A stretch of DNA of 64,000 nt from Apophysomyces variabilis. Its lineage: Eukaryota; Mucoromycota; Mucoromycetes; Mucorales; Mucoraceae. Below are positions 44,374 to 56,021 of this stretch, piece by piece. Within the stretch, counting starts at the first letter, position 1. Each line of letters begins with the position of its first letter. A program made the translations under genes and the position numbers. A model generated the notes under the pieces. The model searched no databases. It had not been told where the DNA came from and saw only the letters and a list, made by a program, of their open reading frames with translations. The stretch covers positions 245,114 to 309,113 of the forward strand of contig MZZL01000396.1 of NCBI GenBank assembly GCA_002749535.1. Reading direction: 5' to 3'.

Positions 44374-45990
44374 ATGGCTACAGCCACGCAAAACGACACT
44401 GAAGTGACCAAGGTACAGCTCCTACTGATTGCTCTTGGAAACGCTCATAATGGACCGCGATTAGACTGTGCTGAATGGCTACGTCGGTTTCGACACCATT
44501 ACCCAACAAATCGAAAAGAAGCTTTTGAAGAGAGGTTTCCAGTTTAACGTGATGGTAGTCGGTATGTTCTGGAATCCAGCATAGTTTCTTTTTCCTGTCT
44601 CTCTTTTCTGCGCAAGTTCTGAACACTTTTTTTGCTGTACTTGGTACACACAGGTCAGTCCGGTCTTGGAAAGTCGACACTCGTCAATACTATCTTTGCT
44701 TCTCACTTGATCGAAAGCAAAGGCCGCTTGAACGCCGATGAGCCCCCGCGACAGACCACTGAGATAGAAAATGTATCACATTGTAAGTAGAAGCAAGAAT
44801 TTTTTTACTGCTGTAGTATCACGGGCTAAAAGGGGGTCCTTGTGCAGTAATTGTAGAAAATGGGGTTCGTTTGAGACTAAATATTGTGGATACCCCTGGA
44901 TATGGTGACCAAGTCAACAACGAAAACTGGTAAGCCAAAGTAATATATGGCTTAATCTATTCAACTTGCCATTCATTTAAGTTGGGAGCCCATTATCAAG
45001 TACATCAAAGATCAACATTCTGCGTATCTGCGCAAGGAATTGACAGCTCAACGTGATCGGTACATCGCAGACTCTAGAATCCATTGCTGTCTTTTCTTCA
45101 TTACACCCTCAGGCCATTCGTAAGATATCTGATCTCTTTTCTATATACAGATCTGGGGAAAAATTCACTCTAATCATGCAAAACCTTAGGCTCAAACCGA
45201 TCGATATTGTCGTCCTGAAAAAATTGTCTGAGGTTGTCAACGTTGTACCTGTCATTGCCAAATCAGATTCGCTTACGATCGAAGAACGTGGGGCCTTCAA
45301 ACAAAGAGTAAACAATGCACACAACGCAAGTCGTTAGGACTTACACCACTACAGATTAAGGCAGAATTAGCCTTCCATAACATCCAACTATATCCTTACG
45401 AAAGCGACGAAGATGAAGAACAAGAACAAGCATTGAACGAAAGCATTCGTGTTCGTACCCAAACAAAAGCCTGAGGGGATCAGAGATTAATATCTACTGT
45501 TTTTAGGAATTAATCCCATTTGCTATTGTTGGTTCCGAGAGAAACGTAGTCATTGAAGGAAAGGCCGTAAGAGGCAGAAAGACCAGGTGGGGCGTCATCA
45601 ATGGTAATGTATTTGCTTTCTCTTTTGGCTTTTGTAAGTTAGAGTGGCCCTATTCAACATGACGCTATATAGTGGAAGATGAAAATCATTGTGAATTTGT
45701 CCATCTCCGCAACTTCTTGACAAGAACACACCTTCAAGATTTGTGTGAAACAACCGCACAGATCCATTACGAAGCTTTCCGCGCCAAACAGCTTATGGCT
45801 ATCAAGGAATCTACCCAACCAGCATCCTCCTCCCCGGCAGGTTCCCCTGCTTCGGCCGCACCTACTAGTCCTAGTCAGGGTCCTTCAAGGTATGATATAA
45901 AGCAGCAAAGAAAAATAGAACGTATTAACAATAATACACCTTGTTTCCTTTTTCACCAGCAGCCTCAAATCGGTACCTGCCTTTGCCTAA
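44374..45990 (+). CDS. CDC10: Septin, Cdc10 type
   Basis: Filament-forming GTPase, expected to polymerise with the septin at 17.6-19.4 kb. Ten exons (44374-44412, 44465-44561, 44654-44782, 44848-44929, 44982-45119, 45190-45307, 45355-45450, 45507-45603, 45673-45889, 45960-45990) give 347 residues. Motifs: GYVGFDTITQQIEKKLLKRG, P-loop GQSGLGKST, DTPGYGDQVNNENC, IKYIKDQHSAYLRKELTAQR, PVIAKSDSL (AKSD) and GRKTRWGVINVEDENHC. Two details point to the Cdc10 group: the YLRKELTAQR stretch, and the lack of a C-terminal coiled coil; instead there is a Ser/Ala/Pro-rich tail. Residue N-E-N-C-W is a small departure from the usual sequence before WEPI. Confidence 0.94.
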
Positions 45991-47589
45991 ATAGTTTAAT
46001 AGTCCTTCTTTTTCCCTAGTTTTTTTTATCCGTCTGAAAAAATTATAGTAGAGGATGGTTAAAAGAATCAATACAGTTTTCCAGTCTTCCCGTTCTTTTC
46101 TTAGTGCTAGCCAGTGTGTGCGATTGGTGATGACTTTTCTATTGTTATTGCTTGCGATTGTTTCTTGTATTTTGACTGAGTTCCGGTACAATCTTTATTC
46201 TATCAATAATTTTGCCCTTTGTTACGCAATAAAGAGTGGGTATACTTCAGATAGTTCAGCTTATTCAGTTTGGTTTTGGTTTTAATTATTGATTTGTTAC
46301 CAAGATCACAGCATAAAAACCTTGACAGTAAAGTAACACAAGGTTGTCAAAACGAATCATGTAGGACAGGACGAGTCACGTCAACAGGCCGTAATAAGAC
46401 TTGCGTTATATGCGGTATATTCTTGTGCCACAGTGGTCAATATTACTAATTGGTGCAGGATGAGTGTGCTATTTTTGTAGTATATATATAGATATGCATA
46501 TGGTGACCGATAGAGGCTTTCTCGGTTCCTGTATTTTCATCCACTCTTGTCATAAGTTGCTCTACGCAGTTTTATAAAATGTGGAAGAATACAGGAATAT
46601 ACTTATATATCACTGATAAAACGTTGTACAGATTTAAGGCGCATTTAATGATCGCTCTGCCGGATCCTGATAGAAATACAAAACCATCCCATTGCTTATC
46701 CATTAAATCTAAAATAAATAGCAACAAGAGGACAAGGAATAACAAAATGCAATAAGCATTGCTGATTACTTGATTTCCAAATGTATTGCGATTCCTTTTT
46801 TATACGGTTGCAGTACTGTATTTGGAAAAGGAATACTTTTAGAAGCAACTGGAAGTTCAATGTTGCTACATAGTTTTAGTACGTTCGTCATTTTTAGTTT
46901 GTGACAGATACTTGTTCCATATGCAGGACATTACACGACCAAAACGAGAAGGCTCAATGAGGTGGCTCATCTCAAAGGGAGTCTGTCACCTCACAACAAG
47001 AGCTCGCTGTATGCATCATGCCATAGCCCCTCAAACCCAAAAGATTGCAGCAAAGGTTCGTAACAGCTTTAGATAACTAATACAAGTGTATTACTGTTTA
47101 CAGAACGATTAACCATCCACATTGCGAACATAGCAGATGAGATATGACGATAATGATATATTCAATGTCACGGCTACTGGTTCATGGATCCATACTACCA
47201 GGATATTGGATCTCAACGGCAACCCGTATATCATTTTACCGAAGAGCCTATCTTCCGGCTTGAAGTTATTGTTGATTGCTTTTTGTTCAGTGGCGTTGAA
47301 CCCTTAAAGTTGTTTCAAAGCCTGCCGTGAGCTCCGTACCGATGGCGGGCGACAAACGTGTGTGTAACCTGTTCGTGTAACCTAACCTTATGATTTCCTA
47401 TGAGCCGTTTTAAACCAATGATCCCAATCAAAAATTTACATCGGTTAGCAGAGAGAATAATATATGCGTGCCAGAGAGAGAAAGAAGAGAGGAGAGAGAG
47501 ATGGGGTCAACATGAGGTAATTTTATTTATTTTGTCTTGTGATGATATGATACATGTTTTTCTTCTTGTTCCTTTTTCCTTCTGATCTT
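45991..47589. other. Intergenic region, no supported gene
   Basis: AT-rich, 1.6 kb. Contains the septin 3' region and a GA-rich tract near 47470-47505. I see no protein-like frame with splice support and no RNA gene. Confidence 0.45.
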
Positions 47590-49030
47590 TCAATCGTCGT
47601 CTTCATCGATCTGCCAGTTGTCATTGGCGTGGGTTTTGCTCATTTCTAAATCACGTTTTCCTTCCGGACCTCTTTGTACAAATGGTTTCAAGCCCTTTCC
47701 AAAATTTCTCATACAAATGTAACCCAAAACACATGTAGCCTAAGCATCCCAAAAACAAAAAAGGATATTAAGATCGCATAAAAACGATGCATACGCATAC
47801 TTACCACATTGAACCCAATCCCAATCCAGACAAGGACAATCCACGTATACCAACTAGTATCTTTAAGCGTAGAATGGAAAATGAAGAGAAAATTAATCAA
47901 GATAGCCACTTGAAACAAAATGAAGATGATCATCCTGGCTTTGCTCTCCACACTGACCTAAGAATGCCATGGCGAGAAATAAAGAAGCAATGTCAGATAC
48001 GGAGAAAAGAAAAAAAAAGAAGGTTTACTTACAGCTGTTCGTGCAAAATAGAGCATGGGCAGAATAAGGGCCGTCGCAACGATCTGAAACAAACTCTGAC
48101 CATCCCAACCATTGCGTTGTATAGAGAATTGAATCACGTAAAATAGGGAAACCATAAACTCGATATAAATATCGATTTTGAGCCCTAACACAAAAAACTG
48201 GAAAACGCGATACATGCCTATTACATGCAAGTTTTGATTTAGCGCCACCCTCCTTGTTTTCTTCTTTTTTTTTTCGGCAAATCTTACGCTGTATTTGTAT
48301 ATCTGCTCCGATCTTTTTGTAGATATTCCAGCCAAATTGCTTTGACATTTGGTAACTGAGATAAGCCATGATACAGGCGAAGGAGAGAATCGTCACGGAA
48401 AGGGCGATTTCAATTTTCTCTGCTATCGTTAGGGGATAGGTCGGCTGGGAGTAATTTCGGAGGCGGTCGAGCCATCGGATACCGTCAAACACCTCGAGGG
48501 CGCCAAGAATGGCACAAATCACGTTGAGAATGGCCAATGCCAGAATTTCTGCTGTATTTTGATAAACCGTCTAGAAAGAGTAAAGAGACATAGTCTACTT
48601 AGCTAAAAAACAAAAAGAGAAAGAGAGAGCAAGATCAACTTACGGCATCACAAGCCATGCCGAAAAAAAAGACCTGAAATCCAATAAAGGCGATATTTTC
48701 CCATTTGATCTCATGGAACCTAGCAATGGCAGTTTGCATAAAAGTATCGGAACTATTAGGAGCATTGACCAGGATGCTTCCTTGAAGGGTGTTTTGCGAA
48801 CAGATAGCTACTTGCAAAGCAATGATAATAATACATTGAAGTGCGGCTATGGCTACATAGAGTTTGGACCACCGAGTCTCTGTCACACGTGAGATCTATT
48901 TTCCGTCTAGTATTTTAGTGATAATAGACAAAGATAGAGACAGAGACAGAAAGAAAGCGAAAGAGAACCGGAGGAGAAGAAGAGAAGGGACTTTTGTCTG
49001 TCCACTTACGACTTTATCAGCGGTGACCAT
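47590..49030 (-). CDS. Multi-span membrane protein (about seven to eight helices)
   Basis: Six exons (49030-49010, 48895-48644, 48570-48288, 48217-48033, 47957-47805, 47739-47590) join in frame to 347 residues. Hydrophobic segments include LYVAIAALQCIIIIALQVAI, IAFIGFQVFFFGMACDA, ILALAILNVICAILGALEVF, EIALSVTILSFACIMAYL, LFQIVATALILPMLYFA, RMIIFILFQVAILINFLFIF and WYTWIVLVWIGIGFNV. The loop NQNTA..-type glycosylation site is weak, but NSS is present after the first helix. The tail is polar and acidic (GPEGKRDLEMS... DEDDD). Topology resembles fungal seven-helix receptor-like proteins; I cannot name a family. It has no obvious sequence similarity to the multi-span protein at 29.9-30.8 kb. Confidence 0.75.
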
Positions 49031-49247
49031 GATTGTATTAACGTCGCAATGGAGGGCAAACCAGCTGCCTTAATAGAGAACAAAAGGATAAAAGGGTAAA
49101 AGGAAGGAAACAAGGAAAAGGGAAAAAGATAGTGCAAAAAATAGGAGTGCCCCAGGATCAGTAAAGCGGTTAATGCGGGAAATGGTCACAGCCGGAAAGA
49201 GGAATCCCTTTTTCACTTGCCAAGAATTTTTGGCTCATGGGCCACGG
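49031..49247. other. Promoter and leader of the multi-span membrane protein
   Basis: Purine-rich on the plus strand (AGGAAGG runs), hence CT-rich on the coding strand, as seen before several genes in this window. Confidence 0.4.
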
Positions 49248-49625
49248 TTACACCACCTGACCTTGAGTCCTACCTAACCTCAGTTTTCTGTTTGTTTGCC
49301 TTGTCAGTAAGCTATTCCAGAAAGTAACTGGCATCGTTCCTCTTCTCAGCAGAAAATGATCCTTTCTTTGTTTCATTGGTAACCGGCTTGTGATAGCAAC
49401 CAGCGCAAGAATAACAACGCCGACAACAACAAACATCCACAGCCAGCCTGATCCCTGTGTCACACCGAATTAAGGCAAAAAGTCGCCACCTGAAAATGAA
49501 CATGCCCAACTTAGAATAATACAAATTCATTCCCGAAAATATCTTCCTCCCAAATGGAAGACACATCCCGCATCAACCTCTTGAAGCCAGCTAGGCCAAA
49601 ACCTCCTTTTCTCTGTCACAAACAT
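49248..49625 (-). CDS. Candidate small single-pass membrane protein
   Basis: A minus-strand frame of about 71 codons (49463-49248) has one clear membrane helix (WLWMFVVVGVVILALVAI) followed by a basic segment (RLPMKQRKDHFLLRRG). An upstream ATG at 49625 opens MFVTEKRRFWPSWLQE, and a GTTGAT donor with a CACAG acceptor before 49453 would join the two in phase, giving a protein of about 85 residues. The donor is weak and no other evidence supports the exon pair. It could instead be the last exon of a longer gene with a lost N-terminus. Confidence 0.3.
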
Positions 49626-51739
49626 GAAACGTCATGTTCTTACGCTGAGTATTCAGTTTTGTACAAAGGTTACTGTTGTCGATGAATATGGCAGTATGGA
49701 GCCTATGGACCGACATCCTTTATGAAGAGCAGTAGGCTGCTGAAACAGTGCATTCTTACGCACTCTTAGTTTGGCGCCCTAACTCCACCGAAATGTTAGA
49801 TCTTGTGTTCCATTCATATTTTTACAATAATTTGTTCGTAGCGAGACGTCAAGAGATATTTATTTGACCTAAATATACTAATGCGCATGCAATACAGCAA
49901 CTAAGGACGTCGGAGCTACCATTGCAACTTCGTCTTGCTATTGTCATACTTTCTCGCCAGATAGGGAACGAGCAGGTTAGCAAGCAACATTAGGTGCTTA
50001 TCAACTTCGACGTTTGCGATGATCATCGTTTGCTTGCTCGTCATGTAGATGGTCTTCTTTAGGATCGTCGTGATATCACTCCCTTCTTTACATTTATCAT
50101 GTAATAATTGGCATTTTGCTCGGGGAACTTCGCCGAAGCGCCATCTCTCCACACCAACTTTGCTATTTCGCGAAATAGCCAAGACGCCTGTATCGCACTG
50201 TAGTCTGCATCACCTCCGATGAAATCGGATAAGGAGCTTAGATCAACAAATGAATACAGATCTATTTCGTATTTGAACTCTCATGCCAAGATTTTAAGGC
50301 GCGTTCGAAAAGTAAACGAACACCTTCTGTTATTTACACTCCTTTCGTGTGATCAGTCTCATTTGTCAATCATCGCTTGCAGATAAGCACCGTTCCTTGA
50401 ATCTGTCGAGTAAACAAAAGGAGAGTGACAAGATCTTACAATAAACTTTCACATTAACCAATGGCTAGAATTGTATGTAGTTGTGAGAAAAGAAAAAGAA
50501 TGGACGCCGCCTTTTCTGCGCTCCTTAAAAAATATCCTGGTGTCAAACTTTGTCTATCTATTACTTCGTACAATTACTTTTCGCATCTATAACACTTCCG
50601 ATGTACATTAAGATTGGCATAGGTAAATAAAAATTTATCTTTGAAAACTATTTAACTGCCTTACATTAGTCGAACGTGTAAGAACGTACATGCACATTGA
50701 TCCAGATATTTGAAAGGTAAAGCAATATTTCGTTTATAACTTGCATCCCTTGATGCCAGCCCTTACGTAGTACGCTTGTGCTATTGACGTTTACTGTCTT
50801 GATCAAAAGATGCCTCGCCAAACATCACCGACAAATCTTTCTTTATTCAACTCGACCTAAACGATGGTTTTTGTCACTGAGATACAGTATCGAGGCAACC
50901 AAAAGTCGCCACAGGACCCTTCGTTGACAGGCTTTATTCAATCTGCAAGACAAGATTATTATGCTGTCAACTAATTTTCAACGGTTATTTCCATTGTTGG
51001 TAGCTTAAATAGCTTGATGAACAAAAGTAAAATGGTCCTTTGTAGGATATTGCTGGGAAATATCGGACGGGGCACTCCAATCCCTCCCAGAATTCAACAA
51101 ATGGTGATACAGTCAATGACGGGATCAGCTTACACATCTTGTCATATCACAATAAAGCTTCAATACTATCGCATCGAACATTACCATTTGCAACACTTAA
51201 TCATATCGTTTTTAGCTGTACAAAGAACAATATTTGCTTTTCTTTTAGGTTTAGTAGCCTCTCTCGAGCATTTGCTGGACCCCTATTTTAACCTGTTGTT
51301 TGGTTGGCTATGGAATTGGTTTTGATGCTTTTTGGTCTGGGAAGTATCAACTTTTCTGTGTTCCCACCAGATGATGCTGTGGCGCAATAGAGTGTGAGAA
51401 TATAGAGGGATGCTTTCACATGCCCCAACAAAAAACTCGTATTGTGCCCATATTTCGCTTTACTGTTTGGAAAGGCGTTCGCTACGCCTTTTCACTTTGA
51501 TCTATGACAATGCAGCGTTGAGAAAACCATTTCATAATTGTAATCATGGCTGAGGTCTGTCACACCAAAAACTTATTGCTGCGCCAAGAGCTTATACATG
51601 AAACGGAACCTCGAGCCGACGAACCCCGACAACCTGTATTTTAGGCTAAAGTTCCAGGTACCCGAAAATGGATAATTTGTACAAAAACGTTCTGTCTCAG
51701 GCATTGCACGTATCCATAACTTGAGCGCCACAGACCGTT
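49626..51739. other. Gene-poor region with a coding relic
   Basis: Apart from the relic at 49916-50310, I see no supported gene in 2.1 kb. A frame at 51014-51325 has no support. Several AT-rich stretches have stops in every frame. Confidence 0.4.
49916..50310 (-). pseudogene. Frameshifted coding relic, probably repeat-derived
   Basis: Two overlapping minus-strand frames read like protein. One (about 50285-50080) has LYSFVDLSSLSDFIGGDADY, IQASWLFREIAKLVW and FPEQNANYYMINVKKG. The other (50182-49916) ends TSKQTMIIANVEVDKHLM and LVPYLARKYDNSK. A frame change is needed to pass from one to the other, and no start or splice sites are visible. The sequence style is that of decayed repeat-associated proteins in these fungi; no family can be named. 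Confidence 0.35.
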
Positions 51740-53566
51740 TCATTTTACTTTGTTTAATTCTTTACGACGACCAAAACCAATTCTTCTGTTTTCAGCGTCA
51801 TAAACTGATACAAAATGTTGCAAGAATCCGTATCCGAGAATAGCATCAACATAATCCGGTGCATCCATTAAGTAGGTGTAGCAATAACCTTTACTTGGGC
51901 CGGTTAACTGTATAAATGTTTCAGAATATGGATACCTGTCTTTTTATAGCACACTTAACTGGTCCAGCAGAGATGACATAGTCTTCAGGTGACAGCTCAT
52001 AGTCGACGCCTCCCATAGTAAGTTTAACCGAGCCTAAATCTTTAGAATCGCATGGTACGACATATTGGCCGTAGTAATCGCGCCATGCACCAGTCACATT
52101 TTCGAAAACAGCATTCACGGCTTCAGAAGGCAGGAAAAGCAGTGTGGACCCTGAATAAAATGCGGTTAAGGAAAAAGTAAAACAAGAAGAAGTGCTGCTA
52201 CCAGCTGATTTGCTTACCAGTATCTGTGAGGGCTACTAATTTCTTTGTATACTGGAAGGTACGATTCCCCGCCTGAATTCGGTCGATATCCACTGACCAA
52301 TAATCCTATTTAGGATCTCTCTGATGTCAATTCCCCAGTCATCATTTACAGGGCAGATTTCTGTACCAAAAAATCCTGGTTGGTGCTAATAGGAGCATAG
52401 GAGACATCCCCTTCCACGTAGGACATGTTCACTGTGAATAGAAGCTGTGATTGGCACTTGCTTCTGACCTTTTTCTTTCATCCCCTACCACCGCCAAAGA
52501 TCACTTCTCCATTGATGCGATTCAATTGACTGCTGTAATCCAAAGGCTGAAAATAGACAGAAAAGACGTTGTGGTCGATGATGCGTGATTGATACATTGT
52601 GGTAACGACCGTTGGCATTACAACACCTTCGTCGTTATTGTATGCACTAAGCGCATCAGGTCCTTTTTGGTTTTATTTTTGAATCAGTCATCATTAGGAA
52701 AGAAGGCTTATGACAGCTTTACCGATTCCCAAGATGCCGTCCGCTCCATCACCTGTCAATTCTCCGTCGTTTTCATTCGATAACCCGAAAACCTAAAGAC
52801 GTTATAGTAACAGGATGGAAGTGTTTCTTCGTATCTCTTACAGCATCAGGAACGGCTACACCATTCAGTGTTACAGTATCCTGAGGCAAAAGAAGGCTCA
52901 AAGATTAGTACATGTTTTCATACGCACGTTTTTTCCCTGGAATGTTACCGACATGCGAGTAATATCCTTTGCAATAGCCATAACCGTAGTCGATGCGAAA
53001 CGTGGTTGAGGTATTGATAAAACTATTAGATTGCTCCGGAGAAAACGAGTGTACAGGAGATCCACAGTACCATTTACAGCTGGCTTCAGGAATCCACGTA
53101 GTAGAAGACCCTATATACAAAAGCACAAATAAACGATGGCTGTTTGTCAGCTGTCCACGAATTCTACATGATCCTGCTGACCTGTATCCAGTAACAGAGT
53201 GAACGGCTGTGGCGGGTTACCTAAGTCGAAAAGCAAAAACGTACAGAAATGAACGCTTCAGAAAAGGACCTGCTCTAGCAAAGCATAAGACTATTTCTTT
53301 TACCAACGCTAATATCGATTAGGTACTTTATAGGACAGATCATAGTTTAGCCAACAACGTTCTTTGCGCGATTAGACACACTCTTATTTTCTCACCGCTA
53401 AATCAATGTTTTCCAAAGGAACATGGACAAATTCACCCAATTTATGATGTGCCCATGAAGAGGCCCTCACTCCTTTACGTTCCACCGACACGAACTTTAG
53501 GGAAACCAACTCATTGGCGGATACAAAGGCTATCCACGTAGAGAGCAGCAATAAAGGACTTTTCAT
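51740..53566 (-). CDS. Secreted aspartic protease (pepsin family A1)
   Basis: Acid endopeptidase with two catalytic aspartates, exported. Eleven exons (53566-53396, 53325-53304, 53220-53182, 53110-52953, 52880-52842, 52792-52723, 52662-52492, 52431-52367, 52305-52218, 52150-51936, 51907-51740) give 401 residues. The signal peptide is SPLLLLSTWIAFVSA. The first active site reads PPQPFTLLLDTGSSTTWIP and the second LVALTDTGSTLLFLP. Other family marks are DGADGILGIG, GEVIFGG, QYVVPCDS, and the C-terminal FLQHFVSVYDAENRRIGF. One C-terminal cysteine pair (VKCAIK/KGYCYTY) and an N-terminal pair (CKWYC) could form disulfides. The 22-base exon 53325-53304 is needed for frame. The donor at 52952 (GTCGGT) is weak. 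There is no GPI signal, so it is likely secreted freely or targeted to the vacuole. Confidence 0.94.
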
Positions 53567-53719
53567 GCCGGTTTTGCACGAGAATAATAAAAAGACCTCC
53601 CTCGCACACATATACACAGAGTAACAAACATTAAATAATCAAACATTGCAAGAGAATGTCGGCCGTATTGAAATCATTCCCAAAAAAATGTATAGAAAAA
53701 GAGGTAAAAATCATAACAT

Positions 53720-54424
53720 CTATTTCTTGCCAGTACCAGCAGCCTTGGCCTTCTTGGTACCGCGGAACTTCTTGGCACGGTTCTTCTTTTCCTTGCGCTG
53801 CTTGCGACCACCCTTGCCCTGCTCGGCCAAACCAATCTATAGAAAAGAAAAAGAAAAAAGAATAAATACACCATTGACACGGGCATAACTTCTTTTTTTT
53901 TTGTTCATGAAGATACGTACTCTAGCAAGACGGTACTTGGGTTCGAACTTCTTCAAGGATTCAACGGAATCGTAAATCAAAGCGAAACCAGTGGTCTTTC
54001 CACCACCAAAGTGGGTCTTGAAACCGAAAACGGAGACGACTTCCTTGTTAGCCTTGTACATCTTGGCCAACTTCTCACGGAGCTCGTCCTTGGACACATT
54101 GGGAAGGCCAGGATGGATGACATCCACGACCATCTGCTTGCGCTGGAGCAGGCGGTTGGTAAGGAATTTGCGGGTGCGGATAGTGACAGTCGAAGCGTCG
54201 GCCTAATGGAGATTGCAAGTGTGGTTAATGCTAATTTGTCAAACAGGAAAAGTCGCCAGCAATACAAAACCAAGAAGAAGAGAAAAATATTCGAACATCA
54301 TCATAAACTGTTACGTGCATCATCCATCCATCCATCCTTTTTACAAGTCTTCGTTCGATACATTTTGTTATGTTTCTCTCCTTTTCTTGCTTTTGTCTGC
54401 TAGCTGTTGGATTCAACTCACCAT
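53720..54424 (-). CDS. RPS24: 40S ribosomal protein eS24 (RPS24)
   Basis: Small-subunit ribosomal protein. Three exons (54424-54422, 54202-53921, 53836-53720) give 133 residues, the normal length. As in RPL5, the first exon is only the ATG, followed by a 219-base intron. The body contains [60 protein letters not shown] and [20 protein letters not shown]. The last exon is a Lys/Arg-rich tail ([20 protein letters not shown]). Codon choice is strongly biased to preferred C/G-ending codons. Confidence 0.97.
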
Positions 54425-54955
54425 ACTGAATAAAAGGGGGGTCTTTTCCTTTGGGCCTGCTCACTGCAAACTTGAAGGGGCCTAGTCGCACAATTCTTCC
54501 CCCGGTGGAGCGGCGCGCACTTCATTCCGCTCAACCATTTTTCCGGACCGAGCAATGACACAATTATTGAGCCTCAGACAATCCGAAGCTGAGTGGCTTG
54601 CCTGCAGCTGCTCACACACCTGTTTGTTAGGAAAGTACAGTCACGTGTGCTGCAAATGCGATATCGCACTCTTGCGCACCATCTTCTGCAATACATCAAG
54701 TGCACCGGTGTTATCGCATGAGATTTTCTTCCTTTTGCCACAATCACGCCGGAACCTATATGTTTAATGAACATTTAACTTTGTGTCATGGATAAGCAGC
54801 CCTTGAAAGATTGAGCTCTTATAAGCAGTATTTGCATAAACTACCTCAAGGAGACAGAGGCCATATAGATAGAGGACAATGCAAAAGCCTGACACTGACT
54901 TTGCAATGAGTGTATCATTGACCACTCTACAGTCGAGACCATTTACGTCCCTATT
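54425..54955. other. Promoter and spacer right of RPS24
   Basis: Upstream region of RPS24. No gene seen before the LINE relic. Confidence 0.45.
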
Positions 54956-56021
54956 CTATGACATTTGGGATACAGCGGCACTGTTTATGCTTTGCCTTTC
55001 GCGGATAAACAGTTGTACTTGATTAGAACGTCCTGGCAATTTAGTTCCCACGAACAGTACGGATGAAACTTTGAATTTATTCAACGACGAAAATTTAGCG
55101 CTGTCTCTTGCAATATGTCCGCTCTCGTCCGATCCATCAAGAAGAGAGATATGAAAAAACCTGTCATGGCAGCAGGAAAAAAAGGTAGAAGGGGAAACGT
55201 TTAAGGGAACAAAAGGGGAGGGAGTTCGGGGAGATCCATGGGAAATATGGTAGAAATTATTGTAGAAAGAAACGCAGTGCTGAGAGCGACGGAAAAAGAA
55301 AGAAGCAATAAAAATAAAATAAAATCTTATAGGGGGTCTAAACTGCGGTGGATGTATTCTGGGGAAGAAGGGAATTTGTAGAGGATAACCAGGCAAGAAA
55401 GTCCTGATGCGGAAGTAGAGGTCTATCACCCGAAGAAGAGAAATCGCCATCGGGATGTGTAAGAATGTCCAGTTCCAATAGGAGCATATCCAGTTTGGGC
55501 CAAGTTGTTTCCAATATCGTTGTTGGGAGGCTTTGCGAGGCGGGGACTTGGGAAGTCTGTTTAATGTTTCCGAGATAGGATCGGCAATAGTGGGCCGAAT
55601 TCCCAGACGTTGATGGGCATTGAGGTATAGGATTGCATGGTTACGACTGGTGTATCCTATGTGGCATCGGAGACAAAGAAGTAGTTGGCCACCAGGCATC
55701 CAACCCAGATGCCAGCGCATACAGCGGCTACGCTGGGTGCGTGTCATGGGGTATCCACATGATTGGATCCACTCTCAGTGAATCGCGGCATGCTGATAGA
55801 AGCTTGAAATTTGGGCCTTCACGGCGTGACAAAAGAATATCTTTGCGGTACTGACGGATAGTCGATTGGAGAGTTGCGCGCTGCGTTTGGTCAGGAGGGT
55901 GAGGTAGTTGGAGCCAAATGGTATTGGATTGCAATCTCCACCAGTGAGAGCGAGACTCATGTTGCAGCTGGGGAAGAAGCGCAGTGAAGAGAGAGTCGGA
56001 TGGTAGGTTATGGGCTCGCAC
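54956..56021 (-). mobile_element. 3' end of a decayed LINE-like element
   Basis: Two overlapping minus-strand frames are continuous except for a frameshift near 55740. The upstream one (56021-55728) includes SHWWRLQSNTIWLQLPHP and QTQRATLQSTIRQYRKDILL. The downstream one (55747-54956) begins RSRCMRWHLGWMPGGQ, then LLLCLRCHIGYTSRNHAIL, LNAHQRLGIRPTIADP and LNRLPKSPPRK. The C-x2-C...H pattern and the following text resemble the zinc-finger end of reverse-transcriptase ORFs of non-LTR elements in Mucoromycota. The polymerase itself is missing, so this is a truncated copy. The assignment rests on family style recalled, not on a search. Confidence 0.5.

Noticed and set aside
54011..54403. Plus-strand frame opposite RPS24
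   Set aside because: Antisense to the eS24 exon and its first intron.
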